A DNA stretch of 64,000 nucleotides from a candidate division KSB1 bacterium (GCA_034506175.1 JAPDQB010000021.1:1-64000); one strand, 5' to 3'. Counted from the first letter of the stretch, positions 18,671-27,271 are shown. Translations and numbers: made by a program. Notes: generated by a model not told the origin, from the letters alone.

Positions 18671-19238
18671 TCACGAATTCCCCTCAATGCGTTTCATCAA
18701 GCGGGCAAGCTGTTCCTCGAAGAACTGGCGCAAGGTGGGCAAGTCAAGCGGTTTGAGCATTCGGGGCAATTTCTCGACGAGGGAGACGTTTTCAAGCGCG
18801 CGTGCCATCCAATATTCGTCGAGACCAACATGCTTCTTTTGAGTATGAGCGAAAAGTTCGTCAAACGGCATAAATTCCTGACAAAGGAAATAAACGTCTA
18901 CAAAATCTTTCGCTTCATGTCGGTCAAACAACGCGGAGAATTTGTTGCAAGCAATGTCGAGCAAGTTGTCAATATTGATGCCGAATGTCATATTCACGGC
19001 GAATTTTCAAGCTTCCGGAAAGGGCGTTTGCGATGGAATCAAGTATTGGACGAACGCGTGAGACCGCACCTGGAACTTCAGTGAAGAAATCCAGATCTTC
19101 AGAAAATCGATGCTGTAAATAAAAGTGCGCCAGTGTGGTGCCGCCCGTCAGAAAAAAATCTTTTGTTAGTTCAGTTCTCGAAAAGGCATCCAAAAACCGG
19201 CGTTGCAGTGGCGTCAAAATGTTAGGCGTATCGGCCAC
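18671..19238 (-). pseudogene. AbiEii-like nucleotidyltransferase toxin, broken
   Basis: The N-terminal part reads 'LTPLQRRFLDAF' and 'LTGGTTLAHFYLQHRFSEDLDFF', the nucleotidyltransferase signature of AbiEii/AbiGii type IV toxins. It then stops, and the C-terminal part resumes in another frame with 'IDNLLDIACNKFSALFDRHEAKDFVDVYFL', the family's typical second half. Roughly 35 residues between the two halves are missing, so this is a deletion plus frameshift and not a single-base error. A GTG at 19238 overlapping the end of the upstream gene is the likely original start; the open frame itself extends to 19313. Confidence 0.75.
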
Positions 19239-19491
19239 GGATCTCTTTGAAGTAACGTTCCCAAAAACGTCGCGTTGTATTGGATATATTAAGTATTGGA
19301 AGATAGCGCTCAATCAAAGCAAAGCTTATACCTCGCAAGTCCTGGCCATTCCCCTGGTTGAGGACACGGGCAAGATACCATTTGAAAAAGGTTTCGGTTT
19401 GAAACTCCTCTTCAGTAAAGGAGTAATCCCATATAAGATCGGGATTGACGGGAACGTTGTAAATTGTTTTGAGCATTGTTGTGTTAGTCAT
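19222..19491 (-). CDS. DUF6922-like partner (antitoxin) of AbiEii
   Basis: An 89-residue protein, start ATG at 19491, with 'IWDYSFTEEEFQTETFFKWY' and 'RFWERYFKEIRGRYA'. This pattern matches small proteins (DUF6922-like) encoded directly upstream of AbiEii-type nucleotidyltransferases, where they take the antitoxin position. The end overlaps the likely GTG start of the toxin gene. Since the toxin is broken, this is probably a relic still intact. The DUF number is from memory of such pairs and is less sure than the pairing. Confidence 0.6.
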   Translation of the reverse strand: MTNTTMLKTIYNVPVNPDLIWDYSFTEEEFQTETFFKWYLARVLNQGNGQDLRGISFALIERYLPILNISNTTRRFWERYFKEIRGRYA

Positions 19492-19641
19492 TTGAAACCG
19501 TGCGATCTTGACTCAGCAGCCTACAATCAAAAATTTAATGTGAGCACGTGAGACATGCAAGAAGAATCTTTCATAATCTTTGGGAAACTAGGCTTTGACA
19601 AATTCGTGCTTGATTCTTCAAATATGCTTATGCGCATTTGA

Positions 19642-19836
19642 ATGGCTGCAGATGACCTCGGCTTTCCGGATATCAAGAACGCCATTCTCGAGGGCCGAAT
19701 AGGGCGAAAATTTACTCGCGATATACGCGGAACACGCTATGAAGTGGCAGGGCCTGCACTTGACGGCAGAGAAACCTCGATCATTTGTCGCATCAAAAGC
19801 ACGGGCAAACTTCTATTCATCACAACTTATGTTTAA
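19642..19836 (+). CDS. DUF4258-type toxin-like protein, 5' end probably lost
   Basis: A 64-residue product with 'GFPDIKNAILEGRI' and 'RYEVAGPALDGRETSIICRI', typical of the C-terminal two thirds of DUF4258 (RelE-fold, MqsR-like) proteins. The N-terminal strand with the usual histidine is missing: an in-frame TGA directly precedes the ATG, while another frame just upstream reads 'KYAYAHL'. A one-base shift near 19640 would join the two. It sits 9 bp before a YgiT zinc-finger gene, the standard toxin-antitoxin order. Confidence 0.6.
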   Translation: MAADDLGFPDIKNAILEGRIGRKFTRDIRGTRYEVAGPALDGRETSIICRIKSTGKLLFITTYV

Positions 19837-19845
19837 GGTGATAAA

Positions 19846-20124
19846 ATGAAAACACAAAAAAATAACTATAACTATGGTGAATGCGAAATATGCGGCACGC
19901 CTTTGCAAGAAAATTTTATCAATCAAGATTTTTGGATTAACGGGCAACTTATCGTCGTGGAAAACGTGCCGGCAGGGGTATGTCCAAGCTGCGGGGAAAA
20001 AGTGGTTACCGCAGAGGTTGGCGAATGGATCGCGGAGCTGATCAAAAGCTCGGAGCGAATTGCCAAAGCCCCACGGATTTCCGTGCCTGCGATTAAATTT
20101 GAGGCGGAAGGAGTAGCCGCATAA
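19846..20124 (+). CDS. YgiT-type zinc-finger antitoxin
   Basis: A 92-residue protein with two CxxC zinc knuckles ('CEICGTPL' near residue 17 and 'CPSCGEKV' near 48), as in the N-terminal domain of MqsA (YgiT). The C-terminal HTH of full-length MqsA is absent, which is usual for DUF4258-associated partners. It probably neutralises the DUF4258 protein encoded just upstream. AGGTGAT precedes the ATG. Confidence 0.78.
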   Translation: MKTQKNNYNYGECEICGTPLQENFINQDFWINGQLIVVENVPAGVCPSCGEKVVTAEVGEWIAELIKSSERIAKAPRISVPAIKFEAEGVAA

Positions 20125-20149
20125 GCTGGGCGAAGCTTCACTTTTTCAT

Positions 20150-23101
20150 TTAAAACAATTCTTCGTACAAAGCTTTTTGTTCCACGCTGACCCACCGTGT
20201 TTGCGTTTCCCCGTCATGTTGAAAATTGTACAACATGATCCGCCCTTGCTGCTGCAACTGATTCAAATATTCCTCCAGCTTTTCATCACACCGTTCCCGC
20301 AACTCCTCGGTTGTCGCATCGCCCAGCACATTAATGATCTCCAGCAAATCCTCGGCATTTCGCGCGCGGCGCTGGGGATCGCGATATTGCCAGTATTTCT
20401 CGGCGTTTTCCACCAGCTCTGGAGAAATGATCGCCGGCACCGGGCCGCTGTTGAGCGCTTCGTGCAGCAGCTCGCGATTCACTTCCATCGCCGCCGCATG
20501 TTGTGACAGGCGCACTTCGTTGAAGTCGTACATGTAATTCGCCAGAAAATTGTACAGCAGATTGCCGGTGAAAGGCGAGGGAACCTCGGTCTGCACGAAG
20601 TGAACTGCAATTTTGCCAGCGTGAATATCCGCAATCACCCGCTTCAAGCTTTCCAAATCCAGCGCGTCGCGCAGGCAGTCGCGATAGGTTTCGATGATGA
20701 GCGGGAAGTCGTCGTATTTGCGCACGGCTTGCAGGAGATCCGCGGCGCGCAGGCGTTGCTGCCATAGCGGCATGCGGCGCTTCGGCGAGGTGCGCGGCAG
20801 CATCAGCGCGCGGGCGGCATTATACCGAAAACGGATGGCGAAGGGAGGCGTGGTGCTCAAGGCTTTCAAATTGCGTTCCTCGATTTCTTCGGGCGTGAGC
20901 GAGAGCAACTGCTCAAGGGCGGGTGGGCGATCGGTATCGATAAAGCGCAGCATCAAGCCGTCGTCGTCAAACTGGCTTTGCACTTCGACGCCGGTGAGTT
21001 CTTCCATTTTGTTCTGTAACGCAAAAGCCCACGGCGCATTGACTTTGCCGCCAAAAACCGAATGCACAAACAAGCGCGGATCGCCGATTTCGTCATAAAA
21101 CTGCTCGACGATGATTTGTTGATCGGTCGGCAGCGTGCCGGTGCTGTCGATTTGCTTGTCAAAATGCGCCAGCAGATTTTCGGCGGACCAGCGATCCATC
21201 GCAAAATTTTCCATCAACCAATTCAACGCCTCGGGCAAAACCATGCGCTCCTGTACTTTGCGCCGAAACGCACCGACGCGCAAGCCGGTTTCGTAATCAC
21301 GATAAAAAGAGTCGCCGCGCCAGAAGGGAGGGCGCGGGCGTTCGGCATGAGCCGGCGTCACCCAAAAGCGATCATGCTCGATACTGGTGATGCGCCACTC
21401 CGACGAGCCGAGATAAAAAATATCGCCGACTTTCGACTCGAACACAAATTCTTCTTCCATCTCACCGACTTTGATGTTGGTGTCGGCAATGTACACGCCG
21501 TAGTAGCCGCGGTCGGGAATGGTGCCGCCGTTCATGATCGCCGCGTGCCGCGCGCCGCGCCGCGCAATGAGGCGATTGTTGACACGATCCCACGCAATTT
21601 TCGGGCGCAGTTCGCGCATGTCTTCCGAGGGATATTTCCCGCTCAACATGTCGAGCACACTTTCGAACAAACTGCGCGAGAGCTGGCGATAGCAATACGA
21701 TTGGCGCACGAGCTGATAAAGCTCATCGGGATTCCACTCATCGACGCTGACGGCGGCGACGATTTGCTGGGCGAGCACGTCGAGACAATTTTCCGGCACG
21801 TGGGTTTCTTCAATCGCCGCGTCAAACATGCCGCGGGCGATCATCGCCAAGTCCCCGATGTCGTGGCGAAAGAGCGGGAAGAAACGGCCTTTGCTGGTGG
21901 CAGAGATGAGACGGCCGCTGCGGCCGACGCGTTGCATGGCACGGCTGACGGATTTCGGCGAGCCGAGTTGGACGACGCAATCAATCGAGCCGATGTCGAT
22001 GCCCAGCTCGAGTGAAGAAGTCGCGGCCAATGCGCGCAGCGCGCCGCGTTTGAGCTTGTCTTCCATTTCGAGCCGGACTTCTTTGGAGAGACTACCGTGA
22101 TGCGCTTGCACCAATTCTTCGGCAGACTGCGTTTGCCGGTGATGCCAGTCATTCAGCCGCTTGGCAATTTTCTCGGCTTGTGCGCGCATGAGCGTGAAGA
22201 TCAGCGTGGTGCGATGTTGCTGAATCAGCCCGTAAAGTTTTTCCGTGATTGCCGGCCAGATGCTGTCATCGGGCAAATTGCCATAATCTTCCACGGCGCT
22301 GATAATTTTGAGATCGACGTCTTTTTTCTGGCCGCAGTCGATGATTTCAACGGGGCGGTCCGAAGGCGGTGAGTCCGAAGTCCGAGATCTCGAATTTTGG
22401 CCGCCGAGGAAAGCAGCGATTCTTTCAAGCGGCCGTTGCGTCGCGGAGAGGCCGATACGGACGAAATCTTTTCGGCAGAGATGCGCCAGCCGTTCGAGCG
22501 AGAGGGAGAGATGCACGCCGCGTTTCTGGCCGCACAGGGCGTGGATTTCATCGACGATGACGTATTTGACGGTGCGATACATTTCCCGTGCGCGCTCGGA
22601 GGTGAGCATGATGAACAGCGATTCCGGCGTGGTGATGAGAATGTGCGGCGGGCGCTTGAGCATTTTCTGGCGCATTTCGCTCGGCGTGTCGCCGGTGCGC
22701 ACGAGCACGCGGATTTGCGGCAAGTCGACCTGCATTTGCATTGCCGTCTCGCGAATGCCGGTCAATGGCGCTTGCAAATTTTTTTCAACATCATTATTTA
22801 GCGCTTTCAGCGGCGAGATGTAAAGCGTGTGAATACCGCCGAGATAATTTTTTTCAAACGTGTCTTTGTCGGTGGCGAGGCTTTGCTCGAGCAAGTCGTT
22901 GATGCACCACAGAAACGCGGCAAGCGTTTTGCCGGAGCCAGTCGGCGCGAGAATGAGAACATTCTTGCCGGCGGCAATCTCCGGCCAGCCGCGCTCCTGC
23001 GGCGGACTGGGTTTGCCGAAGGTTTGCGTGAACCAGGCGGAGACGGCGGGGTGGAAGTTGGCAACTGGTTGCTCGTTGCTGGTTGCTGGGTTATGGTCCA
23101 T
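20150..23101 (-). CDS. Lhr-type DEAD/DEAH-box superfamily 2 helicase
   Basis: A 983-residue ATP-dependent helicase of the Lhr family, acting on DNA or RNA:DNA forks in repair. Walker A is 'APTGSGKT' (near residue 54), Walker B 'DEIHAL', motif III 'GLSATQRP', motif V 'SSLELGIDIGSIDCVVQL' and motif VI 'QRVGRSGR'. The winged-helix and Lhr-specific C-terminal domains follow. Length matches the Lhr core. The first codons after the ATG (23101), encoding 'NPATSNEQPVANFHP', lie in a 7-bp repeat array, so the N-terminus has been remodelled or the true start is slightly downstream. A decayed partial copy is at 10821-11697. Confidence 0.9.
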   Translation of the reverse strand: MDHNPATSNEQPVANFHPAVSAWFTQTFGKPSPPQERGWPEIAAGKNVLILAPTGSGKTLAAFLWCINDLLEQSLATDKDTFEKNYLGGIHTLYISPLKALNNDVEKNLQAPLTGIRETAMQMQVDLPQIRVLVRTGDTPSEMRQKMLKRPPHILITTPESLFIMLTSERAREMYRTVKYVIVDEIHALCGQKRGVHLSLSLERLAHLCRKDFVRIGLSATQRPLERIAAFLGGQNSRSRTSDSPPSDRPVEIIDCGQKKDVDLKIISAVEDYGNLPDDSIWPAITEKLYGLIQQHRTTLIFTLMRAQAEKIAKRLNDWHHRQTQSAEELVQAHHGSLSKEVRLEMEDKLKRGALRALAATSSLELGIDIGSIDCVVQLGSPKSVSRAMQRVGRSGRLISATSKGRFFPLFRHDIGDLAMIARGMFDAAIEETHVPENCLDVLAQQIVAAVSVDEWNPDELYQLVRQSYCYRQLSRSLFESVLDMLSGKYPSEDMRELRPKIAWDRVNNRLIARRGARHAAIMNGGTIPDRGYYGVYIADTNIKVGEMEEEFVFESKVGDIFYLGSSEWRITSIEHDRFWVTPAHAERPRPPFWRGDSFYRDYETGLRVGAFRRKVQERMVLPEALNWLMENFAMDRWSAENLLAHFDKQIDSTGTLPTDQQIIVEQFYDEIGDPRLFVHSVFGGKVNAPWAFALQNKMEELTGVEVQSQFDDDGLMLRFIDTDRPPALEQLLSLTPEEIEERNLKALSTTPPFAIRFRYNAARALMLPRTSPKRRMPLWQQRLRAADLLQAVRKYDDFPLIIETYRDCLRDALDLESLKRVIADIHAGKIAVHFVQTEVPSPFTGNLLYNFLANYMYDFNEVRLSQHAAAMEVNRELLHEALNSGPVPAIISPELVENAEKYWQYRDPQRRARNAEDLLEIINVLGDATTEELRERCDEKLEEYLNQLQQQGRIMLYNFQHDGETQTRWVSVEQKALYEELF

Positions 23102-23134
23102 TTTTCTTACGGATTACGTTTTACGAATTACGTT
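23065..23134. repeat. Two 7-bp repeat arrays at the 5' end of the helicase gene
   Basis: CTGGTTG, CTCGTTG, CTGGTTG, CTGGGTT (23065-23092) lies inside the first codons of the helicase gene. TTACGGA, TTACGTT, TTACGAA, TTACGTT (23107-23134) occupies the gap to the DinB gene, where the helicase promoter or ribosome binding site would be expected. Confidence 0.7.
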
Positions 23135-23138
23135 TTAT

Positions 23139-23648
23139 TCACTTCGCCGGCCAACCTTCATCGCCCGATGGCCCATAAATGCTCGGCACCCTGGCGCCCA
23201 TCAAGCGCAACATCAAACTGAGCTGGCCGCGATGATGAATGACGTGGTGCATCAGGGTGACGCGCAAATAAGCTTTGCGTGACAGTTCTCTTCTCACCAC
23301 GCCGTCCGGCGTGAGAAACGGAATCTTTTGTTGAAGCGCGGCGTCATCCAATGCGTGCCAGGCGTTGACGATTTCAGAATGTTGCTTTTGGGCAATGGTG
23401 ATCATTTCGGCGATGGTTGCCGGCGGCTCAGAAGGGAGGGTGCTTTCACCAATCACGATTTTATCTTTCAGGACACCTCGGCCAAAAATATCTTCGATGC
23501 GAACAAGATGCCACGCCAATCTTCGCGCCGAGAAAAATTTTTCATGAGGTTTGAACTCGATTTTGTCTTCAGGAATGGCGCGCAAAACATTCAGGGTGAT
23601 TTGAAATTCGAATTCCCACTGCGGAATGAAGCTTTCGATGTTGGACAT
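23139..23648 (-). CDS. DinB family protein
   Basis: A 169-residue four-helix-bundle protein of the DinB/YfiT superfamily. The metal ligands are expected at the histidine in 'LAWHLVRIED' (near residue 47) and at the pair in 'LMHHVIHHRGQL' (near 136). Members include thiol-dependent transferases and stress-induced proteins; no partner points to a specific thiol, although a YpdA-like reductase is encoded at 50836. The cytosolic protein has no signal peptide. Cleanly spaced from the flanking genes. Confidence 0.88.
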   Translation of the reverse strand: MSNIESFIPQWEFEFQITLNVLRAIPEDKIEFKPHEKFFSARRLAWHLVRIEDIFGRGVLKDKIVIGESTLPSEPPATIAEMITIAQKQHSEIVNAWHALDDAALQQKIPFLTPDGVVRRELSRKAYLRVTLMHHVIHHRGQLSLMLRLMGARVPSIYGPSGDEGWPAK

Positions 23649-23708
23649 GGATTTAGCTCCTGGCTTGAGTTAAAAGAATTTTTAGTTGTTTGTATTATCC
23701 CCAAAAGA

Positions 23709-23730
23709 CAGACTGGCAGTCTGTGTTACG
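23709..23730 (-). repeat. Dispersed stop-linked hairpin repeat, copy 1
   Basis: On the - strand CGTAACACAG followed by ACTGCCAGTCTG overlaps the stop codon of the phosphoesterase gene; its TAA is the TAA of the repeat. The core ACAGACT/AGTCTGT is a hairpin. A second copy with 20 of 22 matching bases is at 63457-63479, directly after the nuoCD stop. Confidence 0.55.
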
Positions 23731-24946
23731 CGCGGCGCAAGGTGATGAGCGTCACTTCCGCCGGGGCCTGGTAGCGAAACGGCGCGAACGTCAAACCCAG
23801 GCCGTTGGTGACGCTTAAAAATAAATCGCCTAGCTTAAAAAATCCGGAATAGTAGCGCGTTTCGGTTTGCGAGACATTGAGCGGTATGCCAAACGGCTTG
23901 AACACGATTTGCCCGCCGTGGGTGTGACCGGCGAGCAAAAGATGATAACCGTGCCGTTGCGCAAATTGAATCAGCTCATCGCTCGGTTGATGAGAAAGCA
24001 GGAGATGAACAGCGGCGGTGTCGTTGCGTTGCTGGCGCAAGCGGTCAAGAGTTGCCGCGGACGGGCGGCGATTATAAATATTGGTCACCGTGGTCAACGA
24101 AATTTTGCTCGGGCTGGCAGTGAGCGTCAAAACCGAATCTTCAATGACGACAACGCGATTTTCTTTTAACTGTTGTGCAATCGCATGTGGATTCGCCCAG
24201 TAATCGTGATCACCCAAACAGGCATAAACGCCCAACCGTGCCTGCAAGCGTCCCATCATTTTGGCGCCGCGTTCAATGTGATCGGTTCCTCGTGTCACCA
24301 AATCCCCGCAAAAGACGATGAGGTCGGGTTTTTGCGAATTGGCGAGATCGATGTAGCGAAGCATTTTCTGCTCGCCGGTGTAGGTGTCGGCCTGCAAATC
24401 GCTGAGCTGGACGAGGCGAAAGCCTTCCAGTTCATCGGTCAAGTGCGGAATTTTCGCCTCACGTTCCGTGAGCCGGATGGAATAGGTGTCGTGCCGAATA
24501 CGAACAGGCACGTAAACCGTGAGGATAGCAAAAAGGGAAACTGTGATGCAAGCCTGCGATTTCAGCCAGAGAGATTGATATTTTTTGAACAACGGACGCA
24601 ACAAAAAACGCGAGAGATCGAGCGCGAGCAAGAACGGAAGGATTTCAACGACGATAATGAGGCCGATCCAAAATGGAAAGATGAAAAAGAGTTTGGTCCA
24701 AAATTCTCCGCCCCGCAGGGCATCGTTGAGAGCCGTCGCGTTTAAAAGCGAGGCGAGCACCAAAAGTAACGGGTAAATGACCAAATATCCGGCAGCGAAT
24801 TGCACGCTCCAGCGAATGCGCTGACGCGGCCATGCGGTCAAGTGTCCAAGCGCGGAGGTGAGCCGCCAGCCGGCGTAGGCATAAACGAGCAGGATGGCCG
24901 GCAAAACGAATAAGACCATGCGAATGAACCAACTCATAATTTTCAA
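23726..24946 (-). CDS. Membrane-anchored calcineurin-like metallophosphoesterase
   Basis: A 406-residue protein with about four hydrophobic segments in the first 160 residues and a calcineurin-like domain after that. Motifs are 'QLSDLQAD', 'CGDLVTRG', 'LGDHDYW', 'LSHQPS' and 'AGHTHGGQ'. Two positions differ from the classical motif: the first D-x-H reads D-L-Q and GNHD reads GDHD, so one metal ligand is changed. The architecture resembles YkuE/YaeI-like membrane phosphoesterases. The substrate is unknown. Confidence 0.82.
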   Translation of the reverse strand: MKIMSWFIRMVLFVLPAILLVYAYAGWRLTSALGHLTAWPRQRIRWSVQFAAGYLVIYPLLLVLASLLNATALNDALRGGEFWTKLFFIFPFWIGLIIVVEILPFLLALDLSRFLLRPLFKKYQSLWLKSQACITVSLFAILTVYVPVRIRHDTYSIRLTEREAKIPHLTDELEGFRLVQLSDLQADTYTGEQKMLRYIDLANSQKPDLIVFCGDLVTRGTDHIERGAKMMGRLQARLGVYACLGDHDYWANPHAIAQQLKENRVVVIEDSVLTLTASPSKISLTTVTNIYNRRPSAATLDRLRQQRNDTAAVHLLLSHQPSDELIQFAQRHGYHLLLAGHTHGGQIVFKPFGIPLNVSQTETRYYSGFFKLGDLFLSVTNGLGLTFAPFRYQAPAEVTLITLRRA

Positions 24947-24992
24947 TGTAAAAAAAATTCACTTACGGTGCAAGCCGGTTTTCCAGCTAAAA

Positions 24993-25030
24993 AAACAAAA
25001 GCCCGTTGCAAGATGAAAGGCAACGGGCTT
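24993..25030 (-). terminator. Rho-independent terminator of the sigma/anti-sigma operon
   Basis: AAGCCCGTTGC and GCAACGGGCTT form a perfect 11-bp stem (24999-25009 with 25020-25030) with a ten-base loop. On the - strand it is followed by TTTTGTTTTTTT. It ends the operon read leftwards from 26486. Confidence 0.85.
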
Positions 25031-25078
25031 GGCGCCGCAAATAAATTTCGACCGGCGATTATGATTATTAAGGACAGC

Positions 25079-25903
25079 TTATTTGTTTTGCTTATTCAAT
25101 TTTTGCAGAGATCGCTCAGCCAATTTTTTGAAATGCGGATCTTGTTGTTTCATCAAAGCGGCAAGTTGCTGACGCGCTTCGACAAAACGATCTTGCATGA
25201 GGTAGCCCTGTGACAAGTACCATTGCGCCGGCGCGTAATCAGGGCGGATTTGCAGGGCTTTTTCCAAATTTTGAATGGCGTCCGAGGCCTGCTTGAGGCG
25301 GAGTTGACTGATGCCGAGGAATAAATGGGCTTCAAGAGAGTGGGGGAAATCTTGAACGACTTGAGTAAGTCGTGCAGCAGCTAATTTATAGTCATGAGCT
25401 TGATAAATGGGCTGAATTTCAGCCAAACTGTTCAAGAGGGCCGGCTCAGTGGTGTTGGCGGGCGGCTGGTCCCAATTAAAATGCTGCACTTCATACAACG
25501 CGACATTCGAAGCATCCTGCATCATTCCTCCGGAACGATCCTGATGTGAAGATGAATCACTCATTATGCCGTAATTGAACAAGTAGTAACCCACGCTCAT
25601 GATGCCGACAAACAACAAATAAGTTGCAAAAGCCGGGATGGCATCTTTCCACTGTTGCGAAAGCGGCAGCTCGCCCCACCAGATTTTGAGTCGATCCAGC
25701 CAACTGGTTTGCGGGATTGGCGCAAAGATCCGGCTGCCGTAGTGGCGCATGGCCAAAGAGGTTTTTTCCATGAAACGGACGGCCTCAAGACATTTGTCGC
25801 ACGCCAGATAATGGGTTTCAAATTTCTCTTGCTCATCATCAGGGAGCTCGTCTCGAACATAATCAGCAATATAATCGAGACGGTTGTGGTAGGCACAAGA
25901 CAT
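25079..25903 (-). CDS. Anti-sigma factor with zinc finger, membrane segment and TPR
   Basis: A 274-residue probable ECF anti-sigma factor. The N-terminal zinc finger is of the HC2 type ('HYLACDKCLEAV', near residue 31), followed by a membrane-spanning segment around residue 95 ('AFATYLLFVGIMSVGYYLF') and a C-terminal domain of at least three TPR units ('AHLFLGISQLRLKQASDAI', 'APAQWYLSQGYL'). It lies 34 bp after the ECF sigma gene on the same strand, the classic order. The periplasmic TPR part would be the sensing or protein-binding module. Confidence 0.8.
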   Translation of the reverse strand: MSCAYHNRLDYIADYVRDELPDDEQEKFETHYLACDKCLEAVRFMEKTSLAMRHYGSRIFAPIPQTSWLDRLKIWWGELPLSQQWKDAIPAFATYLLFVGIMSVGYYLFNYGIMSDSSSHQDRSGGMMQDASNVALYEVQHFNWDQPPANTTEPALLNSLAEIQPIYQAHDYKLAAARLTQVVQDFPHSLEAHLFLGISQLRLKQASDAIQNLEKALQIRPDYAPAQWYLSQGYLMQDRFVEARQQLAALMKQQDPHFKKLAERSLQKLNKQNK

Positions 25904-25937
25904 CGACTCTTCTCCTCAAAAAATTATCGCGCCGCAG

Positions 25938-26486
25938 TTAAGGGCGAAATCTGGAATCCTTTTTACAGAGCTTTCTTAACCGCTTGAGCGCGTCGGATTT
26001 CAAGCTATAAACTTTTTCGGCGGGAATGCCAAGCTTGGCGGCGACTTCCCGTTCTCTATAATCTTTGTAGAAAACCAATTCCAAAACCTGGATATAATTT
26101 TTTGGCAGCTTGGAAATTTTTTCTCTTAAAAGCTTGGCCATTTCTTCGGCTTCGACCTCGTCACGAAAAACCACACCGAGACTTCCGGCGATTTCTTCAA
26201 TTGAGGTGAGCGGGCGCTCGTGACGATTGCGGCGGCGGATATGCGAATGCGCGACATTCTTGGCGATGCCGATCAAATAGGTGCCGGGTTCGGCGTCGTT
26301 AAGCCCCTTGTAGTTGGAAAAGCTTTGTAACGCGGCCGTCATGGTTTCCTGCAGGACGTCTTCCAAATCTTCGCCGCGGAGATCCCATCTTTTCCAGAGA
26401 TAATTTTTCACGGCCTCACGCCGTGAGGCGATCCACTCTTTGGTCGGAGCGCTGGCGTTAATTTCTCCCACGAAGCTGTTGATCAT
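25938..26486 (-). CDS. ECF RNA polymerase sigma factor
   Basis: A 182-residue sigma70-family factor with regions 2 and 4 only. Region 2 contains 'DVLQETMTAALQSF' and 'YLIGIAKNVAHSHIRR'; region 4 contains 'VLELVFYKDYREREVAAKLG' and a basic recognition helix 'SDALKRLRKLCKK'. The length is typical of ECF factors. The anti-sigma gene follows. A match to the ECF consensus AAC-N16-CGTC lies upstream on the same strand, which would allow autoregulation. Confidence 0.9.
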   Translation of the reverse strand: MINSFVGEINASAPTKEWIASRREAVKNYLWKRWDLRGEDLEDVLQETMTAALQSFSNYKGLNDAEPGTYLIGIAKNVAHSHIRRRNRHERPLTSIEEIAGSLGVVFRDEVEAEEMAKLLREKISKLPKNYIQVLELVFYKDYREREVAAKLGIPAEKVYSLKSDALKRLRKLCKKDSRFRP

Positions 26487-26522
26487 TATTCTTGAGGTGA
26501 CGTGACCTTGAGAATTTATTGT

Positions 26523-26545
26523 GACGGTCTCGAGCGGATCGGGTT
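26523..26545 (-). promoter_or_regulatory. Possible ECF-type autoregulatory promoter
   Basis: Read on the - strand, TAAC ends at 26543, a 16-bp spacer follows and CGTCAC begins at 26526. This fits the AAC-N16-CGTC form recognised by many ECF factors and lies about 40 bp before the sigma gene start. It is a single short match, so treat it as a suggestion. Confidence 0.35.
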
Positions 26546-26588
26546 ATTCTTCCGCCCAAAATCAATCCAATCCAGGCGCAACAAAACT

Positions 26589-27242
26589 TCATCCTTTCGA
26601 TTCGACGGCACCGAGAATCTGCTTGACAGCCGCAAGCGGTTTCGGCAATGGTTCGGCAAAAAGCCAATCAACACGCAGCCAAAAGCCGGGGAGCACGTCC
26701 GAGAGAAAAACCCCTTCTGCAGTGATTGGCAGAGATTCCCAAGCGCCGTTGCGATTGATCAAAAACTCCGCGGTTTGTTTGTTCGGATCGATCAGCCAAT
26801 ACTCTCGGACGCCAAATTCGGCATATTGCTTTTTCTTTTTGCCGCGATCAATATGCGCCGTGCTTGGCGAGGTGATTTCGACAATCAAATCCGGCGCGCC
26901 GTCCACGTAAGCCGCCTGAACGATGTGCTGGCGGTCTTCTGCCACGAACATGATATCCGGTTCCGGGCCGTCGTGGTCGCCCAGGCGTGCCGCTGCCCGC
27001 GAGCCGAGCACAACGCCAAGCTCTTTTTCGCGCACGAAAATATCTAACAGATGAAAAATAAAAGCAAAAATAAGTTCATGGATGATAGATGGCGGTGATT
27101 GAATATACATAACCCCTTTGATGAGATCGGCTTTTTGATCTTCACGAATGAGATCGCAAAACTGCTCGAACGTCAGCAGCTCGTGTCGTTTTGAGGTGCG
27201 ACGGCGCTGTCGTGGCGGGCGAACAAGTAGATCGACGCTCAT
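26589..27242 (-). CDS. Uma2 family (PD-(D/E)xK fold) protein
   Basis: A 217-residue Uma2/DUF820 protein. The nuclease-like core is visible in 'PEPDIMFVAED', 'APDLIVEITSPST' and 'KKQYAEFGVREYWLIDP', giving the D-x(n)-E-x-K pattern. Biological role is unknown; the family is hugely expanded in cyanobacteria and other multicellular or gliding bacteria. The ATG at 27242 has GGAG nine bases upstream, so it is preferred over the GTG at 27251. A second, frameshifted Uma2 gene is at 51887. Confidence 0.85.
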   Translation of the reverse strand: MSVDLLVRPPRQRRRTSKRHELLTFEQFCDLIREDQKADLIKGVMYIQSPPSIIHELIFAFIFHLLDIFVREKELGVVLGSRAAARLGDHDGPEPDIMFVAEDRQHIVQAAYVDGAPDLIVEITSPSTAHIDRGKKKKQYAEFGVREYWLIDPNKQTAEFLINRNGAWESLPITAEGVFLSDVLPGFWLRVDWLFAEPLPKPLAAVKQILGAVESKG

Positions 27243-27271
27243 AATGTGCACTCCAATTTTTCAAAAAATTT

